Positions 1-11,987 of a DNA stretch of 64,000 nt are shown here, one piece after another. How positions within the stretch are numbered: the stretch's first letter is position 1; the number at the start of each line of letters is the position of its first letter. The stretch is from Piscicola geometra (lineage: Eukaryota > Annelida > Clitellata > Hirudinida > Piscicolidae). A program made the translations under genes and the position numbers. The stretch is taken from the NCBI GenBank assembly GCA_943735955.1, contig OX030968.1:5251021-5315020 (forward strand), written 5' to 3'. The notes under the pieces are model-generated. The model saw nothing but the letters and a program-made list of their open reading frames with translations, was not told the origin of the DNA and ran no database searches.

Positions 1-154
1 TGATGAAGATTATGATGATTATGAAGATGATGTTAATAATAATGACGGTTAAAATTATAATGATGATGCTGATAATGATAAAGTTGATGATGATGGGGGT
101 AGTGATAAAAAATGATTTATTTTGGACAATTTCTATGCCTATTTATAATGCGCC
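1..154. repeat. GAT/AAT-rich low-complexity sequence
   Basis: Imperfect gatgat/aataat repeats at the window edge, presumably intron or flank of the receptor gene. The apparent Met/Ile-rich frame is repeat translation. Confidence 0.6.
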
Positions 155-330
155 CATGCACGCAACAGAGGCGCCACTCACACGACATACGTCGTGAAAC
201 ACTGCATCATATACACTAGGTATAGACTATAGACTATACCGTATAGTTCTCGGTTGGTTCAACAAGGATTCGAACTATCGACCTTTAAGTTGCAGGTCCA
301 ACCACTTACCATCTAAGCCAACCAGCTCGT
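155..330 (-). mobile_element. tRNA-derived SINE, minus orientation
   Basis: The reverse strand has a pol III A-box (TGGCTTAGATGG, 309-320) and a perfect B-box (GTTCGAATCC, 266-275). These are followed by a body carrying ggcgccact, cgacatacgtcg and atatacact. The same body and head recur at 37,990-38,185. The acceptor stem does not pair well, so this is a SINE head rather than a functional tRNA gene. Confidence 0.7.
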
Positions 331-412
331 CATTTCGATGCCAAATATTTCACTTAATTTCTAACTTTAAGACTGCACGAATTCTTAAAAAAACATTCTC
401 TTATATTTATTA

Positions 413-1001
413 TTGAACTCCATACCACTCAAACACCCACTCATCAACTACTTACCCAAACCTTCCCATCCCCCCTCTTCCCACTTTTTTCCACCCCATC
501 CCATCCCATCCCATCTCACCCCATCCCACTCCACCCCACCCCTCTCACTCCATCCCACCCCTTTCACTCCATCCCACCTCTTCCACCCTTCCCACCCCTC
601 CCACCCTTTCCACCCCTTCCACCCTTCCCACCCCTCTCACCCCTCCCACCCTTTTCCCCCCTCCCACTCCTCCCACCCCTTCCACCCTTCCCACCCCTCC
701 CCCCCTCCCACTTCATCCCACTCCATTCTATCCCATCCCACTCCACCCCACCCCTCTCACTCCATCCCACCCCTTTCACTCCATCCCACCTCTTTCACCC
801 TTCCCACCCCTCCCACCCTTTCCACCCCTCCCACCCTTTCCACCCCTTCCACCCTTCCCACCCCTCCCACCCTTTTCACCCCTCCCACTCCTCCCACCCC
901 TCCCACCCTTCCCATTCCTCCCACCCTTCCCACCCCTCCCACCCTTCCCACCCTTCCCACCCCTCCCACCCTTCCCACCCCATCCCATCTCTTCCACCCA
1001 C
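413..1001. repeat. C-rich minisatellite abutting a receptor splice donor
   Basis: Variants of cccacccttcccacccct repeat for nearly 600 bp. On the gene strand the array begins at the donor of the TM1-TM2 exon (TTG|GTGGGTGG) and consists of GGTGGGAAGG/GGTGGGAGG units, so donor-like GGTGGG is reiterated. Long open frames here on both strands are artefacts. Confidence 0.85.
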
Positions 1002-4000
1002 CAAGGCGAGTAAGATGGAAATACACATGGTCATCTTCTCATGTGCGTCTGCCGGAAGGAAAAAGACGCAGAAAGAGAGGAAGGTGATGAGGACACAAGG
1101 AAGGATGAGGTTGACGGTGTAGTAGAGCGTCTTGCGTCTGGGGAGGGAAGGGGTGAAGTGGGAAAGAGTGGAGGAGTGAAGGTGGAAAGGGTGGAGGAAA
1201 TGAAAAGGAATGAAAGTGGGGGAGGAAATGGAGAGGGATGAAAAGGGAGAATAAGTTAGGTGGAGGAGGGGTGGAGGTGGTAAGGGAGGCTGGGAGCAGG
1301 GTGGAAGAGCAGAAGGAATATGATGAGAGAGTTTATGGGTTTGAGGGAAGCAGATGTTTGGGAGTGTGGAAAAAACTTTTGAATAGAAAAAAGTTAATTA
1401 TGCTTTCAAAAAACTCAATTTTCAATTGTTTAAATTATCTTCTACATCACCAAAATCGCCATCCTAAACTCATCACTTCACTTCTACCACCAACACGTGC
1501 CATCATCATCAGCACGCACCTTATGGTGAGGGTGTACTTGATCATGGATATGTTGTTCTGGCCATCCTTGTCCACCGAAGATCTTCTGCCAGGACAGGCT
1601 ATCAAATCCCATGATCCACTCGGCGAGTAGTCATCCACATCCACCTTTTGAGAGGGGATGGAATGGGATAGAACGGATCGGATTGGAAAATGATTGGATT
1701 GGATGAAATAAAACACCTAGGATTGGAGTGAAAAAAGAATAATTAAAATGAGCATTCCAGTTGATTCTAAAAAAGGTTTCATTAAGGTAAAAGTGTGTTT
1801 TAAACAAAATCATAAGAGAAGTTTCACCTTTTCTTGTCCTTCGTACCACACCAGGTCCACCTGTCAACATCAACAAGGAACAAGCCATTTGAGAGCACTC
1901 GTTGGGCCACTGCATCTTCCACGCAAAAACTTTTTCCTTCTCACATTTTTCACACAATGGCACTTTCATCACACATCATCTTCCCATACCAACATAAACC
2001 CAACCACAACACATTACCAATTCCACATTACACTTTCCTTTCTAATTTTCTTTACGAAAATTTTTCCTCTTCTCGCCCACACTTCCCCACCGACAATAAT
2101 TTGCCATCTCCCCCATTTTCTCTGATCCCGAAACCCACACGTTTTTACTCACATTTATATTTCCACCCACACCCCTACTAACACATTTTACACCCACCAA
2201 CATTCACACACCCACAAACACTCACACACGCACCAACACTCACACACGCACCAACACTCACACACCCACCCAAACTCCCCTCCTCCCCCCTCGCAAACCT
2301 GCAGGCTGTTGAAGGTCCAGGATCCGAAGTCCATGTCGCACTGCTGTTCATCGAAGGGAAAGTACTCGACGTTGATGGTGCACGAGCTTTTGTAGATCGC
2401 CGGTGGAATCCATAAGACCTGCGTTCATGGGGGGGTTGCGTTCATGGGGGGGGGGGGGGGGGGGGGGTTGCGTTCATGGGGGGGGGGTTGCGTTCATGGG
2501 GGGGGGTTGCGTTCATGGGGGGGTTGTGTTCATGAGGGGGGGGGTTGCATTCATGGGGGGGGTTGCGTTCATGGGGAGGAGTTTGCGTTCATGGGGGGGG
2601 GTGCGTTCATGGGGGGGGGTGCGTTCATGGGGGGGGGGGGGGGGGTTGCGTTCATGGGGGGGAGTTTGCGTTCATGGGGGGGGGTGCGTTCATGGGGGGG
2701 GGGGGGGGGGTTGCGTTCATGGGAGGTGGGGTTGCGTTCATGGGGGGGGTTGCGTTCATGGGGGGGGGTTGCGTTCATGGGGGGGGGGGGGTTGTGTTCA
2801 TGGGGGGGGGGGGTTGCGTTCATGGGGGGGGGGTTGTGTTCATGGGGGGGGGGGGGTTGCGTTCATTAGGGGGGGTTGCGTTCATGGGGGGGGGGGGGGT
2901 TGCGTTCATGGGGGGGGAGGTTGCGTTCATGGGGGGGGGGGGTTGCGTTCATGGGGGGGAGGTTGCGTTCATGGGGGGGGTTGAGTTCATAGGGGGGGGG
3001 TTGCGTTCATGGGGGGGGTTGTGTTCATGAGGGAGGTTGCGTTCATGGGGGGGGGGGGTTGCGTTCATGGGGGGGGGGTTGTGTTCATGGGGGGGGGGTT
3101 GCGTTCATGAGGGGGATTTGCGTTCATGGGGGGGGTTGCGTTCCTGGGGGGGTTGCGTTCATGGGGGGGGGGTTGTGTTCATGGGGGGGGGGGTTGCGTT
3201 CATGAGGGGAGGTTGCGTTCATGGGGGGGGGGTTGCGTTCATGGGGGGGAGGTTGCGTTCATGGGGGGGGGTTGAGTTCATGGGGGGGGTTGCGTTCATG
3301 GGGGGGGGTTGTGTTCATGGGGGGGGTTGCGTTCATGGGGGGGGGGTTGCGTTCATGGGGGGGGGGGGTGTGTTCATATGGGGGGGGTAGCGTTCATGAG
3401 GGGGGGTTGCGTTCATGGGGGGGGGGTTGCGTTCTTGGGGGGGGTTGCGTTCATGGGGGGGGGGGGGGGTTGTGTTCATGGGGGGGGGTTGCGTTCATGA
3501 GGGGAGGTTGCGTTCATGGGGGGGGGGGGGGTTGCGTTCATGGGGGGGGTTGCGTTCATGTGGGGGGTTGTGTTCATGGGGGGGGGGGGGGGGGTTGCGT
3601 TCCTGAGGGGGGGTTGCGTTCATGGGGGGGGGATTGCGTTCATGGGGGGGGTTGCGTTCATGGGGGGGGTTGCGTTCATGGGGGGGGGTTGCGTTCATGG
3701 GGGGGGTTGCGTTCATGGGGGGGGTTGCGTTCATGGGGGGGGAGGGGGGGTTGTGTTCATGGGGGGGGAGGGTTGCGTTCATGGGGGGGGGGGGGGGTTG
3801 CGTTCATGGGGAGGGGGGGTGTTGCGTTCATGGGGGGGGGGTTGCGTTCATGGGGGGGGTTGCGTTCATGGGGGGGGGTTGCGTTCATGGGGGGGGGTTG
3901 CGTTCAGGGGGGGGGGGTTGTGTTCATGAGGGGGGGTTGCGTTCATTAGGGGGAGTTGCGTTCATGGGGGGGGGGGTTGCGTTCATGAGGGGGGGTTGCG

Positions 4001-7000
4001 TTCATGGGGGGGGGTTGCGTTCATGGGGGGGTTGCGTTCATGGGGGGGGGGTTGCGTTCATGAGGGGGGGGTTGCGTTTTTGAGGGGGGGGGGGGGGTTG
4101 CGTTCATGAGGGGAGAAGGGGGTTGCGTTCATGGGGGGGGGGGGGTTGCGTTCAAGGGGGGGGTTGCGTTCATAGAGGGGGGGTTGCGTTCATGGGGGGG
4201 GGGGGGGATTGCGTTCATGAAGGGGGGGGTTGCGTTCATGGGGGAGAGGTTGCGTTCATGGGGGGGGGGGGAGGGTTGCGTTCATGGGGGAGGGGTTGCG
4301 TTCATGGGGGGGGGGGGGGGTTGCGTTCATGGGGGGGGGGGATTGGGTGAGTGAGGGTGGCTGAGAGGTTAGAGGGAGAGGAAAGTCAAAAGTTTGGTGG
4401 GTAGAATAGATAAGAAGAGGCATGGGAGTTATGGTGAGGGATTTTGGGAGAGGGTTCTAGGTGGTTTGATGGACGATTCATGAGGCAAGTTGAGATGGAT
4501 TTGTGATGGGAGTCAGTGGGTGGAGTGGAAAGCACCATGTATCATAATAATTTGAAATAATTTGAAGCGTTTTTAGGAGAAAGGAAACGGTAATATTAAA
4601 TACAGTTTAAAAAATAAAAAACAGATAATAATGATTTGATAAAATATTATAAAATTGGAACTAATTTAAAGTTATAATAATTAAACTCATTGAAATTAAA
4701 TAATAATAAAACTAGAAAATAATAAAATAAAGATTTAGTACAAGTGGAATGTATAGATTAAATGAGAGTGTAAATGACGAGATGGTGACGTTGACTCGAC
4801 CTTGCCATTGTCGTGCACTATGAGGTTCGGCTTGAAGGACACTTCGTATTTGCCGTCTGCGCTGTTGTGTGGTGCGCCAGAGTGGAGTGGTGGTGATGGG
4901 TGGAGGGGAGTGGTGGTTGGAGGAGAGTGGTGGGTGGAAAGGTGGTGATGGGTGGAGGGGAGTGGTGGTTGGAGGAGAGTGGTGGGTGGAAAGGTGGTGA
5001 TGGGTGGAAGGGTGGTGATAGGTGGAGGGGAGTGGTGGTTGGAGGAGAGTGGAGGGTGAAGAAGTGGTGATGGGTGGAGGGAAGTGGTGGGTGGAGGGGT
5101 GGTGATGGGTGGAGAAGAGTGGGGGTTGGAGGAGAGTGGAGGGTGAAGAAGTGGGGATGGGTGGAGGTAAGTGGTGGTTGGAGGAGAGTGGAGGGTGAAG
5201 AAGTGATGATGGGTGGAGGGGTGGTGATGGGTGGAGGAGAGTGGTGGGTGGAGAGGAGTGTAGGGTGGAAGGGTGGTGATAAGTGGAGGGAAGTGGTGGT
5301 TGGAGGAGAGTGGAGGGTGAAGAAGTGGTGATGGGTGAAGGGGAGTGGTGGTTGGAGGAGAGTGGTGGTGGAAAGGTGGTGATGGGTGGAAGGGAGTGGT
5401 GGGTGGAGGGAAGTGGAGGGTGAAAAAGTGGTGATGGGTGGAAGGAAGTGGTGGGTGGAAGGAAGTGAAGGGTGGAAGGGTGGTGATGGGTGGAGAGAAG
5501 TGGTGGTTGGAAGAGAGTGGTGTGTGGAGGGGTGGTGGTGAGTGGAGAAGTGGTGATGGGTGGAGGCGAGTGGTGGGTGGAGGGGAGTGGTGTGTGTAGA
5601 GGAGTGATGGGTGGAGGGGACTGGTGGGTGGAAGGATGGTGATGGGTGGAGGAGAGTGGTGGGTGGAGGGGAGTGGAGGGTGGAGGGGTGGAAGGCAGTG
5701 GTGGGTAAAAATTCCTAACCTGAATCAAAAAACTTCAAGACTATTTGGCGTGGTAAGATAACGGTAGTGGAGATAGCGGTGGTGGTGATAGCGGTGGCGT
5801 TAGTGCAGTTGCATTGAAAAAGTTTCCACAGAGAAATCAAAGGTGTACCCACTGAAACATTCCAGCCCGACTAACAACACCAAAGCAACTACCCCTTCTA
5901 ACCACTAATCCACCCTATCTCCACTCTTCCCCTTCCCCTTTCACTCCACCCTTCTCCTTCTCACTCCATCCTTCCCCTTTCACTCCACCCTCCCCCTTCT
6001 CACTCCACCCTTCCCCTTCTCACTCCACCCTTCCCCCTTTCACTCCACCTTTCCATTGCCCTCCTCCCGCTGCACCGACTTGTTGAAGAGCACAATATCC
6101 GGCTTCCACCCCGAGCCAGAGTGGATCCTGAAGACGGTGATGCCGCCATAGTCTGCAGGGTCCCATCGCAGTTGGTAGTCGTGCCACACCTGCGTGCAAG
6201 GTGCTTCGGGAGAAGTTTGGAGGGAAACGGAGAAGAAGGAATTGAAGAAGGAATAAGATGTGAGGGAATTGAGTTGTGGCAAAGATTTGGTAGAGGGAGT
6301 ATGTTAGTGAAAGGGAAGTGGGGAAGCGGAGGTTGTGGAGGATTGAGGTGAAGTTGGGTCGAGTTTATTGCAAAAGAAAGCATTAAAAACAATTAGTTTA
6401 AATAATTTGTGAAAGATGTCTAAAAAAGGATTGATTCGAAAGGAGAGTCTGCAGCTGGTCTCACCATTCGCAACCACACGTTGCTCTTCAGAATCTGGTT
6501 CTTTTCATCCTGTAGAGCGAAAGTAAATGATGATGAAGATGTTCGTGATAGTGGGGATAGTAGTCTGATGAATTATTTTGTTTTCATCAATTTTTTTGTC
6601 TTTTCTTTTATTTTTCACTACCACCACCACTACCACCACCCCTACCCGCACCTCCACTACTATCACAAGACTACCATCATCACCGCCATCATTACCACCA
6701 CCACCCCCATCACTACTTCAGGTTTCCCGCTACAATCTCATTTTTCCATTTAAAATCTTTGCGCCTTTCATGAGCCTCTCCATCACCTACTCCACCTACA
6801 AATCCATCTACTTTTCCCTTGACCACATTGTGCCACCTTCATCCCTCTTCCACTCACCTTCTCCCGCGACCATCACACCCAACAATCTACCCCCTTTCAC
6901 CAACTCAGCACACCATCCAACCACTTTTCCCCCTACACTTTTCCACCAACTATCATTCTTTCCACAAACCACTACTCCTTCTAGCTTTAACCACCCACCC

Positions 7001-8783
7001 AGCCAACAACCACCCAGCCAACAACCACCCAAGCAATAACCACCCAACCAACAACCACCCAACCAACAACCACCCAACCAACAACCACCCAACCAACAAC
7101 CACCCAACCAACAACCACCCAACCAACAACCACCCAACCAACAACCACCCTTTCCACCAATCATCCCAACCACTAACCGCCATTTTTTCCACCAACCACC
7201 CCTTCTCTCACCAACCACTCTTTCCATCAACCACTCACACCACACCTACCACCCTTACCACTAACCTCCCTCCTCCTTCACCAACCACCACCCTTCCCTA
7301 CTACCATCCCTACCACCAACCAACCACCACCCTCCCCACAAACCCACCACATCGATCAACTGGTGCATTGCCATTTGGAACTGCACATACAACAGCTCGG
7401 ACATGTTGTTCACCGGACGAATGAGGGCGTTGTAGCCGCCGAAGAGGTTCGACACCAGTCGGTGTTCGTCCTCGCTTCCCAGGCCTTTGGTCGGTCAAGT
7501 TCGTTGGTGGAAAGTGTGGTGTGGTGGTATGGTGTCGTGTGGTGTGGTGGTATGGTGTCGTGTGGTGTGGTGGTATGGTGTCGTGTGGTGTGGTGTAGTG
7601 GAGGTGTGTTGTGGTGGGGAAAAGTGTAATGTGTTGTGGTGACGGTGTTTATGTGTGGTTTGGTGTGGTGATGGTATAGTGGAAGTGTGTTGTGGTGGGG
7701 GAAAGTGTGGTTTGGTTGTGGTATGAGGATGGTGGTGAAATGATGGTGGTGTGGTGTAGTATGGCGATTGTGGTGTGATGTGTTATTGCGGTGATTTGTT
7801 GTGGTGATGATGGTGGTGTGGTGATGGTAGTTATTGTGTGGTGATGGTAGTTATGATGTGTTGGTGGTCTGGTGATGGTAGTAATGGTGCGTTGTTAATG
7901 GTGTAATATGATGATGTGGTGTGGTGTGGTATGGTGATGATGATGGTGTGTTGTGGTGATGGTGGTTTGGTAAAAGTAGTGTGGTATGGTGTAGTATGGT
8001 GATGGTTGTGGAGTGCTTGCAGTGTAGTGTGATTTTTTGATGTAATGGTAGTGTGGTGTGGTGGTGGTGTGGTGTGGTGTGGTGTAGTGGTGGTGTGGTG
8101 TGTTGTGTTGTGGTGGTGGTGTGGTGGTGATGGTGGTGTATTGATAGTGGTATGTGATGGTGGTGTGGTGGAGTGTGGTGTGAAATGGTGTGGTGTGTAT
8201 TGTGGTGGTGGTGTGGTGTGATGATGGTGGTGTGATGTAGTGTAAATGTGTAGTGGTGGTTGTGGTGTATTGTTGGTTGGTGTTTTGTGGTGTGGTGGGG
8301 GCTATATGAGGATAGTAGAAGTCTTTTAATGGAAATGAAGTGTTGATAGTGATGATGGTGTAGTGCAGTATGGTGTCGGTGGCGTTCTATGGTATTTTTG
8401 TGATAGTAGTGTAGTGTGATGTAGTGATGATGGGGTGTTAAGGTTTGTGGGGTGATGTTGGTGTGATGATGGAAGTGTAGTAATAGTGGTGTGGTGTGGC
8501 TATGGTGGTTTGATGTGGTGGTGGAAGTGTGGGTGGTGGCGAGTGCGGTGATGGTGGCAGGGTGATGGTGGCAGGGTGATGGTGGCAGGGTGATGGTGGC
8601 AGAATGATGGTGGCAGGGTGATTGTGGCAGGGTGATGGTGGCAGGGTGATGGTGGCAGGGTGATGGTGGGGCAGTTGCAAGGGCGGCGACATGAAGCTGG
8701 AATGCACCTGAGAGTTGAGAAGCGTTGTGGCTTCGGAACGAGGAGAAGGCGATGATGGTGAAGACATTCAGCAGCACATGCAT
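1002..8783 (-). CDS. Nicotinic acetylcholine receptor-like (Cys-loop) subunit, nine 5' exons, 3' end off window
   Basis: Pentameric ligand-gated cation channel subunit of the plasma membrane. Exons in gene order: 8708-8783, 7348-7484, 6465-6509, 6080-6189, 4801-4861, 2299-2418, 1828-1860 (33-nt mini-exon), 1520-1644, 1002-1137. All junctions have GT donors and AG acceptors and keep phase. Exon 1 encodes a signal peptide ([16 protein letters not shown]). Later exons give [49 protein letters not shown] and [18 protein letters not shown]. They then give [11 protein letters not shown] and the Cys-loop, in which [15 protein letters not shown] has the usual 13 residues between cysteines. The last exons give [23 protein letters not shown] (TM1) and [14 protein letters not shown] (TM2). 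Loop C ([16 protein letters not shown]) lacks the vicinal Cys pair, so this is a non-alpha type by that criterion. TM3, the cytoplasmic loop and TM4 are not in the window. Introns are mostly satellite DNA. Confidence 0.93.
1138..1519. other. Receptor intron, no further feature
   Basis: Purine-rich on the plus strand (gaggtggaaagggtggagg) near 1,140-1,330, then unique AT-rich sequence. I see no exon or element. Confidence 0.5.
2170..2290. repeat. CACACCCACCAACACT minisatellite
   Basis: Short array of actcacacacgcaccaac units in the intron 5' of the receptor mini-exon on the plus-strand map. No coding content. Confidence 0.7.
2419..4345. repeat. Poly-G minisatellite (ttgcgttcatgggggg)n
   Basis: Roughly 90-100 units of ttgcgttcat plus a G-run of 6-18, for 1.9 kb. 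It begins directly at the acceptor of the Cys-loop exon. On the gene strand the real acceptor reads ccccccatgaacgcag|GTC and each repeat reads ccccccatgaacgcaa, so the array looks like tandem copies of the 3' splice site with AG changed to AA. The CVHGGG/RSWGG open frames are artefacts. The G-runs could form quadruplexes. Confidence 0.95.
4346..4800. other. Receptor intron remainder, AT-rich
   Basis: A short G-rich part, then AT-rich unique sequence up to the donor of the ADGKYEV exon. I see nothing else. Confidence 0.5.
4870..5710. repeat. GGTGGTGATGGGTGGAGG minisatellite
   Basis: Irregular array of gtggtgatgggtggagggga and ggttggaggagagtgg units in the receptor intron upstream (gene sense) of the ADGKYEV exon acceptor. 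The minus-strand Pro/Ser/His open frame spanning it is not a gene. Confidence 0.9.
5880..6060. repeat. CACTCCACCCTTCCCCTTCT minisatellite
   Basis: About eight units of ctcactccacccttcccctt next to the donor side of the WHDYQLRW exon. Confidence 0.75.
6600..7320. repeat. Pyrimidine-rich intron with 10-bp array
   Basis: ACC/ATC-rich sequence at 6,605-6,720, then C/A-rich sequence. About 14 copies of a 10-bp unit (aaccacccaa / aacaaccacc) lie at 7,000-7,150, and irregular caccaacc repeats follow. All of it lies in the receptor intron between the second and third exons; the open frames on both strands are repeat translations. Confidence 0.85.
7500..8500. repeat. GTGTGGTGGTAT low-complexity intron
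   Basis: About 1 kb of irregular gtgtggtggt/gatggtggtg sequence in the first receptor intron. The 310-residue His/Thr-rich minus frame is an artefact apart from its first 25 codons, which are receptor exon 1. Confidence 0.85.
8515..8675. repeat. 14-bp minisatellite ggtggcagggtgat
   Basis: About 11 tandem copies of a 14-bp unit with few substitutions, in intron 1 of the receptor gene close to exon 1. Confidence 0.85.
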
Positions 8784-9400
8784 CCCTTGCAGGCTACTGA
8801 ACGAGAATTTGTTTTATTTAAACTATAATTATTATCGATGTTGTCGTTCTTTTTGTTGTTACCGTTAGCTTGTTATTGTAGCTGATTTTCTATTTGTTTG
8901 TGGTTATTTTTTTCAGTTTATCTTTTGTTATTTTTAACAGTTGTTGAAATGACTGCTGTTAGTAATCAACTCTTGTTTTTTAACTGACTTGAAAACAAAA
9001 ATATTCAAACTTAAAAAATGATCTTCAAACCCATAAACAAAAATTAAATTCGAGTTCGCGCAGACCTTCAACTAGTTTTTTCAGAACTCAAACCATTTTC
9101 CTGATTCTTGTTTAAGATACATTCCGAACCTTTAGAGAGAACACTAAACGTGCTGAAGAACAATTTCACGTTAGCAAGATGAAGATTATGCTTCACAAAG
9201 CCTCAAGTTCTTCGCGAGTTCTGTGTGCTACTCTTCTTCATTTCAGAGAGCAATTTCAAAGTTATTGCAGCTTCTCATAAAGCTTTTCAGCAGTTCATTA
9301 GTTCAAGTCTCAAACTTTTCAATACGAATTCAAAGCTGTTTCGAGCATGCATGTTTATCTAAAACTTCTAAACATTTTTCTAATTGTTCTACATTCATCC
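8784..9400. other. 5' flank of the receptor gene
   Basis: AT-rich unique sequence upstream of the receptor start codon. I see no convincing TATA box, other core promoter element or gene. It presumably holds the promoter and 5' UTR. Confidence 0.35.
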
Positions 9401-9401
9401 T

Positions 9402-9603
<202 letters not shown>

Positions 9604-9684
9604 ACCCATACATACAAAGCATTAAAACTATCTCAACAGTTTTAATATGATGTTGATCCATCTCCTCGGAATGCTGGAATGAAC

Positions 9685-9850
9685 TCCATGTCTTCATGCA
9701 TCCATTTATTCATCAATCTATTCATCTATCTATTTTTTCATCCATTCTTTTATCAAGCTCTTCATTCATTTATCTATCCATCTTCTATCTATCCTTCTTT
9801 CTATCCATCTAACTATTCATCCATCCATCTATCCATTTATTATAATCCTT
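9685..9850. repeat. Degenerate (ATCC/ATCT)n pyrimidine tract
   Basis: Imperfect catccatctatc repeats between the CA and TG tracts. Confidence 0.7.
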
Positions 9851-9917
9851 CAATACTTTCTTCAATCGTTAATTATTCCACCTCATTATCCTCTCCTACT
9901 CATTCTACTGTTTTTAT

Positions 9918-10172
<255 letters not shown>

Positions 10173-10351
10173 GGCATGCATGTGCTTCGTGTTCTAACGC
10201 CTGGAAGATTGTTTGTTTTCGGAAGTCTACTAAGAAGAAGAATAATAATTAGAGCTATTCCATGAAGAAACATTTTTAACGAATTTAATTAAACGATTAA
10301 AAATTTCAATCTTGTTTTAACGCAATTTGGTATAATCTAATTTGACATAAG

Positions 10352-10522
10352 GGATCATATTAAATAATCTAACACCCCTAAAAAATGCGTGGATTTACGT
10401 AGTAAAGGGGTGGAGCTTTAGGGTAAGGGTTGTTATTGAAAATTACTTTTAGTTGTTAAAAATCCTTAAACTCCGTCCCTTAACCACGTAACTCGGTGGT
10501 GTTAGATTATTTAATAAGATCC
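10352..10522. mobile_element. 171-bp MITE with 25-bp terminal inverted repeats
   Basis: Left end 10,352-10,376 (ggatcatattaaataatc...) and right end 10,498-10,522 are reverse complements with one mismatch. The interior is non-coding. The transposon superfamily is not determined. Confidence 0.75.
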
Positions 10523-10708
10523 AACACTAGCATGAAATAATAAAAAATTTCAAACAATTTAATTGAAAAAATCAATTTTTTCCGAATTTATTTAGAAAAT
10601 AAATCCATATTTGAAAGATGAAAAATGAATGCGTAAATAATCAAAATTTTAAATGTCACACATCAAGTTTGAGCTTGTTAATCAAGAAAACAAGCTTGTC
10701 TACTAGGC

Positions 10709-10920
10709 TAAGGGGCCATCCATAAAAGACGTCCACACAAAAGGGGTGAGGGGGGGTTCAGCAAAAAGTGGACAAGGGGGGAGGGGGTTTAGGAAAAATT
10801 GGATATCTACATCGCAGTGTATTTCAAGTGCAGTAGTTTTGCATAAATTTACTGCAAAATACTTTTAGTTTAATGACAAAAGCAAAAAAGTTGTGGACGT
10901 CTTTTATGGATGGCCCCTTA
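10709..10920. mobile_element. 212-bp MITE with long perfect TIRs
   Basis: The left end starts taaggggccatccataaaa and the right end is its reverse complement; they match over about 28 bp. The interior has G-runs and no coding potential. A non-autonomous DNA transposon. Confidence 0.85.
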
Positions 10921-11079
10921 TGACATTTTCACATTTTTTCAGATTTTAATTTTGGAATGACTTAACATAATGAGAATAATGTCAATATAAGATATTTAGT
11001 ACTTTGTTACTTTTTCTTCATAAAAACTCCATGCCGAACGCGATTGAAATGTTTCATTGAAGTGCGGTATAATAGAAAC

Positions 11080-11600
11080 GACAAAATGTTAGTTCTTTGA
11101 ATATCATTAATTCTTTTGTAAATACTTGAACTAATTTAAGTTCTTTAAAATCAGCAAGAGTTTTGGAACAACTATCTGAACAAGGTGTTTTCATTCCAAC
11201 ACCAACTCAACCTGCAATATACAAGGCAATGTTTAAGGCATCTGTTTGAGTCACAGGAAACACAGAAGAACTATGAAGAAACTCATATTGAAAATTTGGG
11301 ATCTGCACTTTGACAGCTAAAGTTAACAAAAAAGTTGTTTAAAAAAATCAGCATCGTGAAGTTCATCTAGCAGCACTAACTCTTGGTGAGGGAGGAGCTT
11401 CAATAATATGGAATAACCGGAGTGTTAGAACAATAGCATTTGTGGGAAAGTATTGAAGTTGTAATCTGTGATAGCACAAGTGTCAACACTGGAGTGAAAA
11501 TGAAGTTGTTGATCTAATCCAAAAAAAGTATGTTGTGAATGCTAATCTCGTTCCAGAAGCAGAATTTATTTTTTCAGGTGGGTGGGTGGAGTGGCTAATA
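11080..11600 (+). pseudogene. Unidentified degenerate coding relic (copy A)
   Basis: Broken plus-strand frames include LSEQGVFIPTPTQPAIYKA and LGEGGASIIWNNRSVRTIAF, with stops and frameshifts. The same relic occurs at 40,545-41,030 (there LGDGGASIIWNN). It looks like a decayed transposon or gene fragment. I do not recognise the family. Confidence 0.45.
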
Positions 11601-11987
11601 ATTATGACAACAAAAATTCAATATCATAACAATTTATTTTCTTTTTAACAATTAATAATTATGCTTTAAAAATTCTTCAACAAATTAATATATTTTATAA
11701 GATTAAAACATATGTATAGACCGAAGATATATATGAAAAAAACGTCTGAAACAATTATTGTGATAAAAACAATTTTTTCTCACAAAATTCAGCTTAAAAT
11801 AGAACACAAAACCAAGATCACTTGGCAAGAGAACTTCGTTATCATTAATTTGTCATTTAAATAATAGGATATAATAGAATGTAATATAATTTTTGTTGTC
11901 AATGCCCCTTCACAAACGAAGCGGCAAACTCAAGATAGCAAGTGAACTGAGAAGAGAAAGTTTGAAGAAGCATTCACGACGTGCAAA

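Noticed and set aside
413..1087. Pro/His/Ser-rich 224-residue plus frame
   Set aside because: Minisatellite translation antisense to the receptor TM1-TM2 exon.
2403..4354. Gly/Cys/Val/His-rich frames across the poly-G array
   Set aside because: Repeat translation within a receptor intron, open in several frames at once.
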